Below are positions 36,360-47,206 of a stretch of DNA of 64,000 nucleotides, in pieces. The position numbers and the translations under genes were made by a program. Numbering within the stretch: the first letter of the stretch is position 1; every line of letters starts with the position of its first letter. The notes beneath the pieces are model-generated. The model had not been told where the DNA came from and searched no databases. It saw nothing but the letters and a program-made list of their open reading frames with translations. The stretch is from Nageia nagi (Eukaryota; Pinophyta), in assembly GCA_050084985.1 (NCBI GenBank), contig JBITNC010000001.1:33480001-33544000 (forward strand), in the 5' to 3' direction.

Positions 36360-36877
36360 GGTAGCTTTTAGAAATCAAAAAGGTTAGACATTTTAGCATA
36401 TTTGCCCAAATCTGTAAGAGCTATTCACATACAATAATACAAAAAGAAAATGCTTTTTCTTCTTGCAACAAAGTGGCTATTATTATTTTTGTGAATGTTA
36501 TGTGTGAAATATTTTCTTAAAATTATGGTTATGTATTATGATTGTAATACCCCAACTATAAGATAGTTTGCTATTCTTAATCTTGGCTATGGATTGCTAC
36601 CTATGCTACAATGCTTGGGTTGTAAATTTCCTATTTTAGCTATTTATTTACTTATCTCTTTCTTGTAAATCATCTTTTATTCCTTTTCTATTACTTTTGA
36701 CCTTGAAAATAGATAGAAACTAACCTATAAATTAGAAATTGGGCAAAAAACCAACATGAGCACATCCCTACCATATTTTGCTCTTTCAAGGAACCTACCA
36801 TTGTGGGCAATAGAGAACACAACCAAACCAAACCCTTAAGGTTACACTATATCGATCAATAGTAGATAGTTCTATTT

Positions 36878-36896
36878 TTGGCACACTCAATGGGAC
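36878..36896 (+). promoter_or_regulatory. Primer-binding site candidate of element F
   Basis: ttggcacactcaatgggac lies about 15 bases inside the LTR end. The ttggc start and purine-rich end fit gypsy primer sites, but I cannot name the tRNA with confidence. Confidence 0.4.
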
Positions 36897-37233
36897 ACAA
36901 GCTAAATTCCATATTTAGCGAGCATTGTTAGGCTTGATAGCCTCATCTGATGGACTATCAATTGAATCCTTCAAGATTATAAGGTTCTTGTAACCTTATT
37001 GGTGACTCTACTGTTAACCAATTAATTTTTGATCCCTGGCACCTCCAGAATGCATATGTGCTAAAAATTCCCTTAGATAGCCTAAGTTTTAAGAGCTATC
37101 AGTTTCACACAAGAGGAGTAGGTGAAAGATTTCTTGGGTTGTGTCTCCTTTATTTCCTTTAAGGGAAACCCCTTTGTTATTTGTATTTGACTTATTCCAA
37201 AAAAATCCTTCATATCCTGTACATTCTCTAAGT

Positions 37234-38500
37234 ATGGATCAACTAACAAATTTTCTTGCTTAAAATAATAGTCATCCTTTAGTTATAGCTACTAATTCAC
37301 CTCCTATACCTCAAGAAGCTTTTAAATTTTTACCTAAGTACGATGGATTTGAAAAGATGCCATATGAGCATTATCAAGATGTATCTTTGTTGGCTTCAAG
37401 CTTCAACATTATGGATGAAACTATGATGACTAGGCTACTATCACACTCTTTTGAAGGCAAAGTAGCCAAGTGGTTCAGAACTCTTACCCTCCAATCTATA
37501 AAATTCATAGGGAGAGTTATGTCAAACTCTAATTAAAATATTTTCTATAGTTGGTGATCATAGCATATTTAGCATGTATCAAAAGACATCCTCATGAATC
37601 TATTGATGATTTCAATATCAGATTTGAAAGAACATGAAAATCCATACCAATAAGGATTAGACCAACAAATGCATAAGCTCTAGTGTATTATAGGAAAGCT
37701 TTTATTCTTGACCTCAATATGCTTATTGTTATGTTAGGAGATACATTCTTAGATATTTACCAAATAAAAACTATAGAACATACCTTGGTGTCCTTTGGTA
37801 AAATGCAGCCTAGAATAATCATGCCTGTATTTCCAAGTTTACTTCCCAAGCAAGCTCCATAATTAGGTCACCTTGGAGTTTTGGCCTAACCACCTCCTCC
37901 CAAACCTATTGTTCAAAATTAGCTACTAGCATTACTTGCTCTTGCATTCATAAGTGCTGGTACTACACCTAAATCTCAAGAAGAGAAAAGAATAAGGTAG
38001 TTGGTGGTAACTATCAAAAATCTAACTAATAAGCTCACTTTATAAGAAAGGTAGAATCATGGTTTTAACTATAGAAGATATGATAATCAATATCAACCAA
38101 GATTCCAACCCAAGTTCAACCAGCTAGAATAGTTAAATCCTTTTAAAATAGTTGAGAATGCTATTATGACTAGTTTTGTAAATAGTGCTACTTTGGGTAT
38201 TATGAAATGGTGTCCACCATGTTTAGCTCCTCATTTTTCAAATTCATGTGTGATGTATCAACATTAGTATTTGGGGTTACATTTTGATTAGATGGTATAA
38301 CTTGCTTTAGATCCTACTACTAATCTCACAATGGTCAACTTTTGGATTCTAAGATATGCTAGAGAACAAGCAAATTATATTAAACTAGAGCAACTTCTTC
38401 AGCAGTTCCATAGTAGCCTCAAGCCACTTAGCAGTATCAAACTTCCACTCAAGCCCAACTTGAACCTAAGAAAGCTAATGCTCCCATAGCTTAACCTCAA
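37234..38500 (+). pseudogene. gag of element F
   Basis: Starts at ATG 37,234 (MDQLTNFLA, then a stop). Core gag helices: FKFLPKYDGFEKMPYEHY, SLLASSFNIMDETMMTRLL, EGKVAKWFRTL. After a frameshift near 37,550 it continues AYLACIKRHPHESIDDFNI, then LDLNMLIVMLGDTFLDIY. A low-complexity tail near 38,070 (YRRYDNQYQPRFQPKFNQLE) resembles the linker before the zinc-binding region; WCPPCLAPHF near 38,205 may be its remnant. About ten stops, mostly at Gln positions. Confidence 0.8.
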
Positions 38501-38527
38501 AACCAACATCATCAAGTCCCATTTAAT

Positions 38528-39250
38528 TTGGGTACTATTCCATCAAATCTAGGTACTAATACCCCAGGTGAAACAAACCCCGCTGCAACTAGAAAAGAAG
38601 TTCTAGAGAAAGAAATACCTAGTATGTTGAGATATACTTTCATTGTTGATTATTATAAAGAAAAAGCTACTCAACATTTTAGAACACATCAACAAGTGGA
38701 ACCAAGTAATTCCATCCCATATGTTCCATACAATATTGTGAAAGAATTAAAGAAAACACCTTCTAGGATGACTATGTTTGATGCATTAAAAATACCAAGT
38801 CAATTAGATCTTTTGCAAGAAGTTCTAAAGTTAAGAAATAGTAAAAAGAGGGAAAATAAAGAGAATCCTATCTATGTTGTATTTGAAGTTGTCCCTCCAT
38901 ATCCAATAGGTATAACAAGACCCTCAACTTTCTATTTATCCCTAAGACTAGAAGGTTGGGTAGTGAACAACTGTATGATTAATACTATAGTTGCAATTAC
39001 TATTATCTCTAAAGTTGTTATAGACAAAATGAAGTTGTACATTACAATATGTATTAATAGTTTCATACAATTAAATTCTTCTTGAGTAGATGTACTTGGT
39101 GTTAAAGGTGTTCAAATAACCTTGAATGCCTTCTCTAATATTCATGTTGTCCAAACATTATTGTAGTTGATCTTCCACCTTTATTCAAAATATGTCTTTC
39201 CAAAGAATTATTGCTAAATTGGGAGGATACCTAGCCTTAGATTATAGTCA
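38528..39250 (+). pseudogene. Protease region of element F
   Basis: 185-codon open stretch. N-terminal linker with coiled or charged segments (EIPSMLRYTFIVDYYKEKA, VPYNIVKELKKTPSRMTMFD), then the aspartic protease fold: STFYLSLRLEGWVVNNCMIN. The usual active-site triplet Asp-Thr/Ser-Gly reads Asn-Thr-Ile at 38,981-38,989, so the enzyme would be inactive. Beyond the stop at 39,083 the fold continues (VDVLGVKGVQITLNAFSNI, then GGYLALDYSHLLLP). Confidence 0.8.
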
Positions 39251-39287
39251 TCTTCTACTTCCTTTCTAAAATAAATAGGTAAATATT

Positions 39288-39515
39288 TTGAATAAAGGCA
39301 CCAAAATTGTCCATCTCAAAAGGATCAATGAACAAAATTGTATGAATGATCCACAACCAGTGGAGGTATTTAAAAGTGACACACTAAGGGAATCGCTACT
39401 GACAACTAAAGTTCTTTTAGCAAATAATTTGATATATCAAGTCATAGATGCTGGCATGAGAAATTATTATCTATATGAGAAAGTTCAACCAATTTTAGTC
39501 ACTACTAATAAATAA
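39288..39515 (+). pseudogene. Spacer between protease and RNase H of element F
   Basis: 75-codon open stretch (TKIVHLKRINEQNCMNDPQP, then SDTLRESLLTTKVLLANNLI) leading directly to the RNase H. No domain recognised; by position it is a linker of the polyprotein. Confidence 0.5.
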
Positions 39516-39518
39516 CAT

Positions 39519-39908
39519 GAGGTATGGACAATGTATTTTGATAGTTCTTGATGTAGAAATGGATGTAGAGCTGGAGTGGTCTTCAAATCTCTTAAAAGAA
39601 TTACCAAAAGATTCTCCTTCTAATTCATATGGACTTGTACAAATAATGTTGCTGAGTATGAAGCCCTTTATTTAGGGTTATCCAAAGTAATTAGTATAGG
39701 CATCAGATCCCTAATTTTTCATGATGATTCTAAATTGGTCATTAATCAAATCAAAAATTAGATCAGTGTAAAACATCATTATCTAAAGAACTACAGGAAC
39801 AAAGTGTGAGATTTATTAGAGTCATTTTTGGCTATCAATTTTATATTTATTTTTAGAAGGCACAACCAAATAGCTAATGTACTTGCTAGAAGAGGGGCAT
39901 GTTATAAC
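39519..39908 (+). pseudogene. Plant-type (archaeal-like) RNase H of element F, upstream of RT
   Basis: One frame over 130 codons: VWTMYFDSS (first Asp), RAGVVFKSLKR, TNNVAEYEALYLGLS (catalytic Glu), IRSLIFHDDSKLVINQI (second Asp), VKHHYLKNYRNKV, then FRRHNQIANVLARRGACYNP, where the last catalytic Asp reads Asn. Internal stops lie at the Arg, Gln, Gln and Trp positions. This is the additional RNase H of the Tat group, which removes RNA from the replication hybrid. In described Tat elements as I know them it lies between the gypsy RNase H and integrase; here it precedes RT by about 360 bases, and no second copy occurs after 41,350. Confidence 0.9.
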
Positions 39909-40269
39909 CCTGCTCATTATAAAAGAGGAGCTCTTGGAGTCAAACTTCAATGTAAACCTGATGCTACAAACTTATGACAAGTATTTAACTTTGATGAGCA
40001 TATTGTGAACTTCTTCATAGATGAAGCAGTGGCTCACACTTTTGGTACTCAAGAAATACCTAATTATTTTTAAGAATTAAATTTCAATCAACTCAAAAAT
40101 AATATAATACCAAAATGATTTCTCTCTTTTGAAAGACTATTTGATTCAAAAGATGTCTTAAAGGCTAAGTCTTCAATCATATTGAAGGAGAATTATGTTG
40201 AGCTAGAAGTAGAACTTGGGAAGTTTATAAAAATTGGTTCAAAGTGTTTTGGTGTGAAAAAAATGCTAT

Positions 40270-41060
40270 ATATCATACTTATCATGAGTTTTCCCAAGTA
40301 ATTGCTTAGACTTATGATGATCTTAAGACATATGACAAAGATGCCATCCAACACATGATTGAGCTTGAACCAGAGGTCAAACCATACAGGAAAAAATAGA
40401 GACCAATCAACCCAAAGATAGAAAAAGCTATGAAGTAGGATTTAATCAAGCTCTTTAATTTAAAAATCATTTATCCTATCAAGCATTCTTCTTAGTTTGT
40501 AAATCTAGTTCCTGTTAGAAAGAAAAGTAGAGAAATCAGACTCTATGTTGATTTTAAAAATTTGAATAAAGTGTCCCTTAAAGATAATTATCCTCTCTTG
40601 CCAATGGAGTAGATACTGCATATAGTAGTTGAAGCTTATTGTTTTTCAATTATTGATGGTTACTTAGGATTTAACCAAATTTGGGTGAAGGATGAATATT
40701 AGTACAAGTGATCACCTAGAACATCTAAGATTAGTCTTTGAAATATGCATGAAATTTGGCATTTTAATCAATCCAAAAAAGTTAATTTTTATGGTCAACC
40801 AAGGAAAGTTACTTGGCCACGTTATCTCAAAAGAGGGACTAGCAATTGATCTAGATAAAGTAAAAGCTATAGAAGCATTACTACTCCCCTCTAACAAGAA
40901 GACCTTATAGTCATTCCTTGGTCAGATTAATTTTGTTAGAAAATTTATTAATAATTTTTTAGAGATTGTATCTCTAATCACTTCAATGCTAAAGAAGGAT
41001 GCTATATTTTTTTGGTCATCTAAAGCAATAGTAGCCTTTAAAGAGATAAAAAAAGGCTAT
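40270..41060 (+). pseudogene. Reverse transcriptase of element F, active site deleted
   Basis: N-terminal RT: FSQVIAWTYDDLKTYDKDAI, then RPINPKIEKAM, LNLKIIYPIKHSS, FVNLVPVRKKSREIRLYVDF, LNKVSLKDNYPL and SIIDGYLGFNQIWVKDEY. Directly after it, near 40,700, the text jumps to DHLEHLRLVFEICMKFGILI, KLLGHVISKEGLAIDLDKVK and SFLGQINFVRKF. The stretch that should hold the PFGL and YxDD motifs, roughly 60-70 codons, is missing, so this copy could not copy RNA. Stops at 40,489 and 40,609 fall at Trp and Gln positions. Confidence 0.9.
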
Positions 41061-41069
41061 AAAAAAAGC

Positions 41070-41450
41070 TCTTATGCTTAAAAATCCTAATATGTCAAAA
41101 GATTTCATCATGTATGCACATAGAGCAGATAGGAGCATTGCTACAATTCTTGCACAAAAGGATGACAATAATGAAGAACACCTAATTGCCTTTCATAGTC
41201 AAACACTATATCAACACTAGTAAAGGTATTCATTTATTAAAAAGTAAGTGTTTTCCATTATGAAGGGACTTAAAAAATTCAAGCATTATGTCTTCTACAA
41301 TAGAATCCTTGTATATACTATTCATCCAAATGTAAGAAATTATATTATATAAGGAGATCTAGGTGAAGGAAAAACTACTTGGATCACTAAAATAATGGAA
41401 TATAACATAGAAATTAAGCCAACCAAGCTAATTAGAGGTAGGGCTCTCTA
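41070..41450 (+). pseudogene. Gypsy RNase H of element F
   Basis: DFIMYAHRADRSIATILAQK, then HLIAFHSQTLYQ, YSFIKK, VFSIMKGLKKFKHYVFYNRI, LVYTIHPN and the linker TWITKIMEYNIEIKPTKLI. Order and spacing match the RNase H attached to Tat RT. The first catalytic Asp (usually TDAS) reads HRAD, so decay is evident. Confidence 0.8.
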
Positions 41451-41537
41451 TGAAAATATAGTTGAGGCTTCACATACGATTGCTTTTATGAGGATGACTA
41501 GTAACTTAATCATAAAAATGATTAGATTAAGCAAATC

Positions 41538-42770
41538 ATGATTTATTTTCAAACTGGTAGATGCTTGAAAGCTTTGGATAAATTTCAAAGAAGATTTAGG
41601 TTGCTTACCCTTAATTTTATCATGATAGATGACCATTTGTATAGAAAAAATTTTGATCAAACCTTTCTTATATGTGTGACTCAAGATGAATCTCATAAAA
41701 TATTGCATGAATTTCATTATGGATTCTCTAGGAGGCATTATAGTGGACTAACTATAGGAGCAAAGGTATTACAAGTTGAATATTATTGGCCCACTATATT
41801 TTAGGATTCATTCAAGATTGGCTAGGAATGTGATAAGTGCAATAGATTTATGGGAAAGAGAAGACAAGATGTAATGCCTCTCAAACCTATGGTAGTTGAA
41901 GATCCCTTTCAATAATGGGGCATGGAATTCATTGGTGTCATAAATCCAAATTCTTTGATAGGCCACAAGTTTATTTTGACTATAACAAATTACTTCACTA
42001 GATGGTCAGAGGCTATGCCATGAAAAAATATAGATCAAGAAGCGATGATAAAAATGATTAAAAGGATAATCACTCGCTTTAGAATCCCATAGACTATTAT
42101 GTTAGATAATGGTTCAACTTTTACTATAGGTAATTTGTTAAGCTTTGTAGCTTAGTATGGAGCATACTAGTTATTCTCTTCAAATTATTACCCATAAAGT
42201 AATGGGTTAGCTGAATCAACTAATAAAAATCTAACTTAGATCATTAAAAGAATAATGGAAGAGAATCCCAGATAGTGGCATACATAATTAAACTATGCAT
42301 TATGAGCTGATAGAATTTGTATAAAATTAGCAATAAAGACATCCCCATATACATTGGTATATGGTAGAAGGCCTATGTTACCAGTACATATGGAGTTACC
42401 AACTTTGAAAATCTTGCAAGAAATGGAAGAATGTGACTTTAAACCACTACAATCCAGATATAGTTAGCTCCTAAAATTGGAGAAAGATCAAAACAAAGCA
42501 TATGAGTCAATCTAGCATTGCCAACACATCATCAAGAGGTGGTTTGATAAGAAAAAGTCTTCTCGGGTAAAGTTTGAACCAAGTGATATTATCCTCAAAT
42601 GGAATGAGAAAAAAGCAAAGCCTGAAAGACACCAAAAATTTGACTCTCTTTGGAGTGGTCCTTACATCATCACCCAAGCTATGCAAAATAATGCATTCAA
42701 GTTGCAAGATATTACTAGGTCTTAGGAATTACCTATTACCATCAACAGGATCTATTTAAAACAATACTAG
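41538..42770 (+). pseudogene. Integrase of element F
   Basis: Zinc-binding part: HEFHYGFSRRHYSGLTIGAK, then YYWPTIF and CDKCNRFMGKRR. Catalytic core: WGMEFIGV (the first Asp reads Glu at 41,925), TIMLDNGSTF (second Asp), NGLAESTNKNL (Glu). C-terminal part: WFDKKKSSRVKFEPSDIIL, WSGPYIITQAMQNNAFKL (GPY/F-like), ending with INRIYLKQY at about 42,770. Stops at many Gln and Trp positions. Integrase inserts the element cDNA. Confidence 0.9.
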
Positions 42771-42779
42771 GTGATGAGG

Positions 42780-43328
42780 TAAGCTTGTACTACCCACAAA
42801 GCATTGTATATTTTAAATATTTTAAATATTTAAAAAAAATGTTTTTACATAGTTTCCAAAAGTAAGTAGCCATTAATGCTCAACTTTAATTCATTTTTAT
42901 TAAGAGTTAATGTCAATGTGTTGCTTAGCTATGAACTTTAATTTAGTTTTTTCAAGAGTTAATGCTAACATGTTGCTTAACTGTCACTAAATAAAGTAGC
43001 ATTTAAGGAGAGATTTCCTTGAATTTCATAAATTATTACACAAGTACAACAAGTTAAGTCTATTGTGCTTCGAATTTACTAATCCAATCTATATGAGCTC
43101 AATCCACACAATATGCAGATCTTGATATCCTCAAGAAGTAATTACCATTAATGAAAATCTTGCCAACCTTAGATAAATAAAATTCTCCCCATACTTTATA
43201 GTTCAACACTTAACTGATTTCAAGCACACAAGTTTCTAGAGCATTCAAAGCTTAAGAGATTTTAGAGTTGATTATGTTGAAAGAAAGAAAAGTTGTAGAA
43301 CCTTGTATTGTCCAAATTATTTTTCTAA
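42780..43328 (+). other. Spacer between integrase and the 3' ORF of F
   Basis: About 550 bases of AT-rich DNA with a small internal repeat (aagagttaatgtcaatgtgt near 42,902 and aagagttaatgctaacatgt near 42,953). No coding sense. Confidence 0.5.
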
Positions 43329-46300
43329 ATGACAACCAAAGGTTCAAGAAAGGGTGTTAATATCATGGCAACCTCTCAATCATCCTCTGCAGCTGAAGTA
43401 GAACAACTCAACGTTGACTTACTTTTCTTACAAGAAGAATATTTTAAGAATGCACTAGAGACAAATTGGACTAACATGGGGGTAATTAGTCATAATGATA
43501 CATGGAGAGCTGACCCTACTCATATTCTTTTGTAGCTTAAAACACCTAAAGTGACTAGGAAGGGAAATTCACTTGCTCATTCAAGGAGAGATGTCATGAT
43601 TGATCAAGGCCTGGCATATTATGTGCCATATGAGTCCTTCACCTACCCTAAGCTCTTATACTCTTTGGCACACAGGCATCACCAAAAAAGTTATCAAATA
43701 GGAATGTTTAAGAGCATTGAATAAGGAGATACATTTGAACTTGTGTTTGAAGCAATGCTAGATTACTCTCCTGAATCCATCATCCAAGCATTTGTTATTA
43801 TAGTGAACTAGATGTTCCATGTTTAGAAATAAATAAATTTGAAAAATGATAAGCATGATTTTTATATCAATCAAGATGAAATTTTGAGCTAGATCAATGG
43901 AAAATACCAAGATGGAAAAAACACCAAACTCTTACTGAGCTACCAAATAGCTCCTTTTGAAAGAAAGAAGGATAGAGAAGTGTTGCAGGCATTGGCATTC
44001 ATCTTGAGAAAGAAGACCTAAATTGAATCAGATGAAGCCATGGTGCATATGGCTTATAATATTTCATAGGCTCACATTTGCTATGACTTCTTAACTTTTA
44101 TAATCAAAGAAATTAACAAGTGTCTATTTAAAATTAAAAAGTCAAACTTTAGACATTCCTCATATCTTTGGTGGCTCTCTGTCCATCAAAATCTATACAA
44201 ACTCATAGAGGTAGGGCTCCTAGTTCAGCCAATGAGTTCCAACACTGCATCGATGCCAATTGACTTGATGGTACCAATTTTAATTAAGTTGCATAGATTC
44301 TACTATGAATTCATGGATAATTTCTATGCAATAATAGTAAAAATTTTGATTGGAAAACTTTTCAACCAACTACACAAAAGCACAATGAGGGATCTATAAG
44401 GAGGAAATAAAATCAATGACTAGTACTTCTTGAGAAGCTACATCATAATAATAAGGTATGGATATTTTGAGAGACCCTTCTTTTTGCCTAAATATGTAAC
44501 CCCCAAGTTATACTCAATATAGATGGGAAGATAGATTTGTGCTATAGAGAGAAAATATGGGTCTAAGGGTGACTTTAAGTCTATTGTAGATATACCAGCT
44601 TCTACTAACAATTTTACTCTTTTAGAGATAGGATGTAAAGATAGTATGGCCCAATTCATTGTATAGAATTTCAAGTTGGATGAGGTGGAAGCTACATAGG
44701 TGTATGACCCATCAAGGGAGATGACCCAAATAATAAGGTCTAGCAAAAACATCTAGCATTTATCCATGATAGTAGGCCCCATATAGAATATTTTGTAAAT
44801 AAAATGAAAAAGGAAGCATAAATGTACTCAAATTGGGAATTTATACCCCTGAATAAGGCCTAGATGACCCTTGAAGAAATAAGAAAGTATAAGAACTGAG
44901 AAAATAAGAGATAAAATTTTATCTTAAACCTAGAGGTCCTCACCCAGTTAGCATATATTGGGTGGGGTACCAATAAAATTCATTATTTTACAAGATTCAA
45001 ATTTGAATACACTACAAAAATTCACCACATTAAGAGTGAATTGTTTGAAAAATTCAAATATGATAAGTACTATGAGGTCGAGTATACCAAATATCCTCTA
45101 TCGAAGTTGGAACAACCCCTTCCTCTTCATCCTCCTCATTTTTAAGGAAAACCTATTGTAGGGGCGAGGCCAGTACAAATAGGACAACCATCTAGCATGG
45201 TTGAAATTCCAAAGAAGGGAGAGCAAGACCCTTCAGACACTACCACCTTTTCCCAAGATCCATCTCCAAAAAGAAAAGGAAAATATAAACTCTTGCTCAA
45301 AGATAGTAGATACTGAAGAAGGAATAGAAGCCTATAAAAAAGCCCCATTCAACTATAGCAAGGTCATAATCACAAATAATTGTACCTTCACCTTCAAAGG
45401 TAGTAGAAGAGGTTCCAAACATGGTGATAAAAGAAATAGAGATTTTTGATACAGAAGAGTTCAAAGAGCCTCAAGATACAGATATTGATGTTGTAGAAAA
45501 ATTTCAAGCACAAGAATAAATAGAAACCCCAAAATAGGGATAAAGCCAAATTCAACAAAGTAAGGGAAGTGTACCTAAAGCTAATAGAATTGTAGCAACT
45601 ACACCTGGGGGAGGATTGAGAGATAATGATGATGATGATGAACCCAAGAAAAAGGACTCTATCCCAATGGATAAGTCTGAGGAATAAGGTGAGGCCATGG
45701 AAGAAGTAGAACCAAAACTAGAATTCCAACATTTGACACCTCCCTAGTAATCCCAACCTATTCAACAAGTTGAGACACCTATTTTAGGTGGAGTTATTAC
45801 TACCCATTCTTTTATTTCTACATCCTTGCAAGAGAAAATAAAGTTAATTTTTTCTACACAAATTGTAGAGCCCATTGATTAGTAAACTTTTGTTAACAAA
45901 TCTCTTATGCTCTCTAAGCAATAATCAAGAATTTTAAGTAAGGTAACAAAGATGAAAGATATTAAAATTACACAAAATCCTTTCAAATAAGGGCACCTAG
46001 ATATTACTCCCATAATAATAATAGATGTAAATATGCATAGTGCATCGATAATTAACCAATCCAAATTTCTTGTAAATACTTCAATGGTAGCCAACAAAAT
46101 TATTTAAGCAATGGAGACTAAGATAAAGAAATTGAATAAGAAAATTGATCAGTATAAGAAAGACTACTCCCTTAAAGATAAAATAGTATCTGGGTTATAG
46201 AATAAGAATAAAAAATTGATTCTAAGGCTTGAAAAGTAGAAAGTAGAGTTTGATAAGAGCATGAAAATAACAAGAGTTGAGTTGGATGCTACAAATCAAA

Positions 46301-47160
46301 TGATATAAGATCTCAAAGCTCAGGTTGTAGTCATCAATGCTCAAAAAGTCAAACAAGTTGAGGCTGAGATGTAGACTATCATTACAGTGAACAAAGTTCT
46401 ATTTGATGATAATGCAAATTTTTTATTGCTCATAAAGAACTTTAGAAAATCCTTCATGGAGCAAGTTAGCAATAGAATGATAAAATTATCACACTTGCAT
46501 CTACTCAAAGAGGAAACTATATAGACCATCAAGAAGTTCTATGCTCAAAATGATCTCCATAAGCTGACTCTAGATATACCTAAAGTAATATTAGAAAGGA
46601 TGCAAGCATGTTTGAGAATTTTAACAAAAAAGGAGTTAGCAATGATCTCTTCAAAGCCAAAATAGTTATATCAAAAGAGGATCTGAGATATTTGTGAACT
46701 TCAAAGTTTGGTGTTCAACATGGAGATAAATAAACACCAGCTCACAATAGAGCTAGGATTCATTAACAAATTTTTTAATTCTTTAATTGAGATGAAGGCT
46801 CCCAAATTATGGGAAGAGTAGAATGTACAAGTTAGTGCTACAAATTGGGTAGCCAATACCAATTAGTTCCTAAAATAATCTTTTTTTTAAGAAATAAATC
46901 CTAGACCTACATTAAATAAATGAGTTGGATCAAGAGGCCATTACAAAAATTTTACATGCTACAAGGTTGAATAGTGTCCTTACAGGGTTTAAAGTTGATA
47001 CAAAAAAGATTAAAGCATCCCCTATCTTATCACAAGTTGATTATAAAGATCTAAGTGATCTAAATAAAAGGATGCAATCATTTCTCCCACCAGACCTGAT
47101 GGTAGTAGTTGAGATCACAACCAAGTCCACTTCTGGACAAGCCATTGGGAGTAGCAATTA
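43329..47160 (+). pseudogene. Long extra reading frame of element F between integrase and 3' LTR
   Basis: Begins ATG at 43,329 (MTTKGSRKGVNI, then SSSAAEVEQLNVDLLFLQEE) and continues, with stops mostly at presumed Gln codons and several frameshifts, for about 1,250 codons. The N-terminal 450 residues look globular: ADPTHILL, GLAYYVPYESFTYPKLLYSL, FELVFEAMLDYSPESIIQA, ERKKDREVLQALAFILRK, HLSSYLWWLSVHQNLYKLI-like text. A hydrophilic Pro/Glu/Lys middle (44,950-45,850) leads to a strong coiled coil (46,100-46,640: KIKKLNKKIDQYKKDYSLKD, VELDATNQMI) and a C-terminal part ending near 47,160. No known domain is recognised. Same strand as pol. Extra ORFs occur in some Tat elements, but I cannot match this one. 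Confidence 0.6.
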
Positions 47161-47206
47161 AAGGGTCTATTCTCCGATAGGCAGAGACCCCAAAGAGCCA
47201 CCAAAA

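Larger units (their letters stand above)
34944..36863 (+). mobile_element. 5' LTR of element F
   Basis: Matches 47,207-49,167 throughout, for example tgtattctttcaaaattaca, aacacttgagtccatttcat, tctatcaaccaccattactt and atcttggctatggattg. It carries a TATA box at 36,352 and the internal tandem repeat at 35,440-35,800. Divergence by eye is substantial, so F is old although younger than E. Confidence 0.93.
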
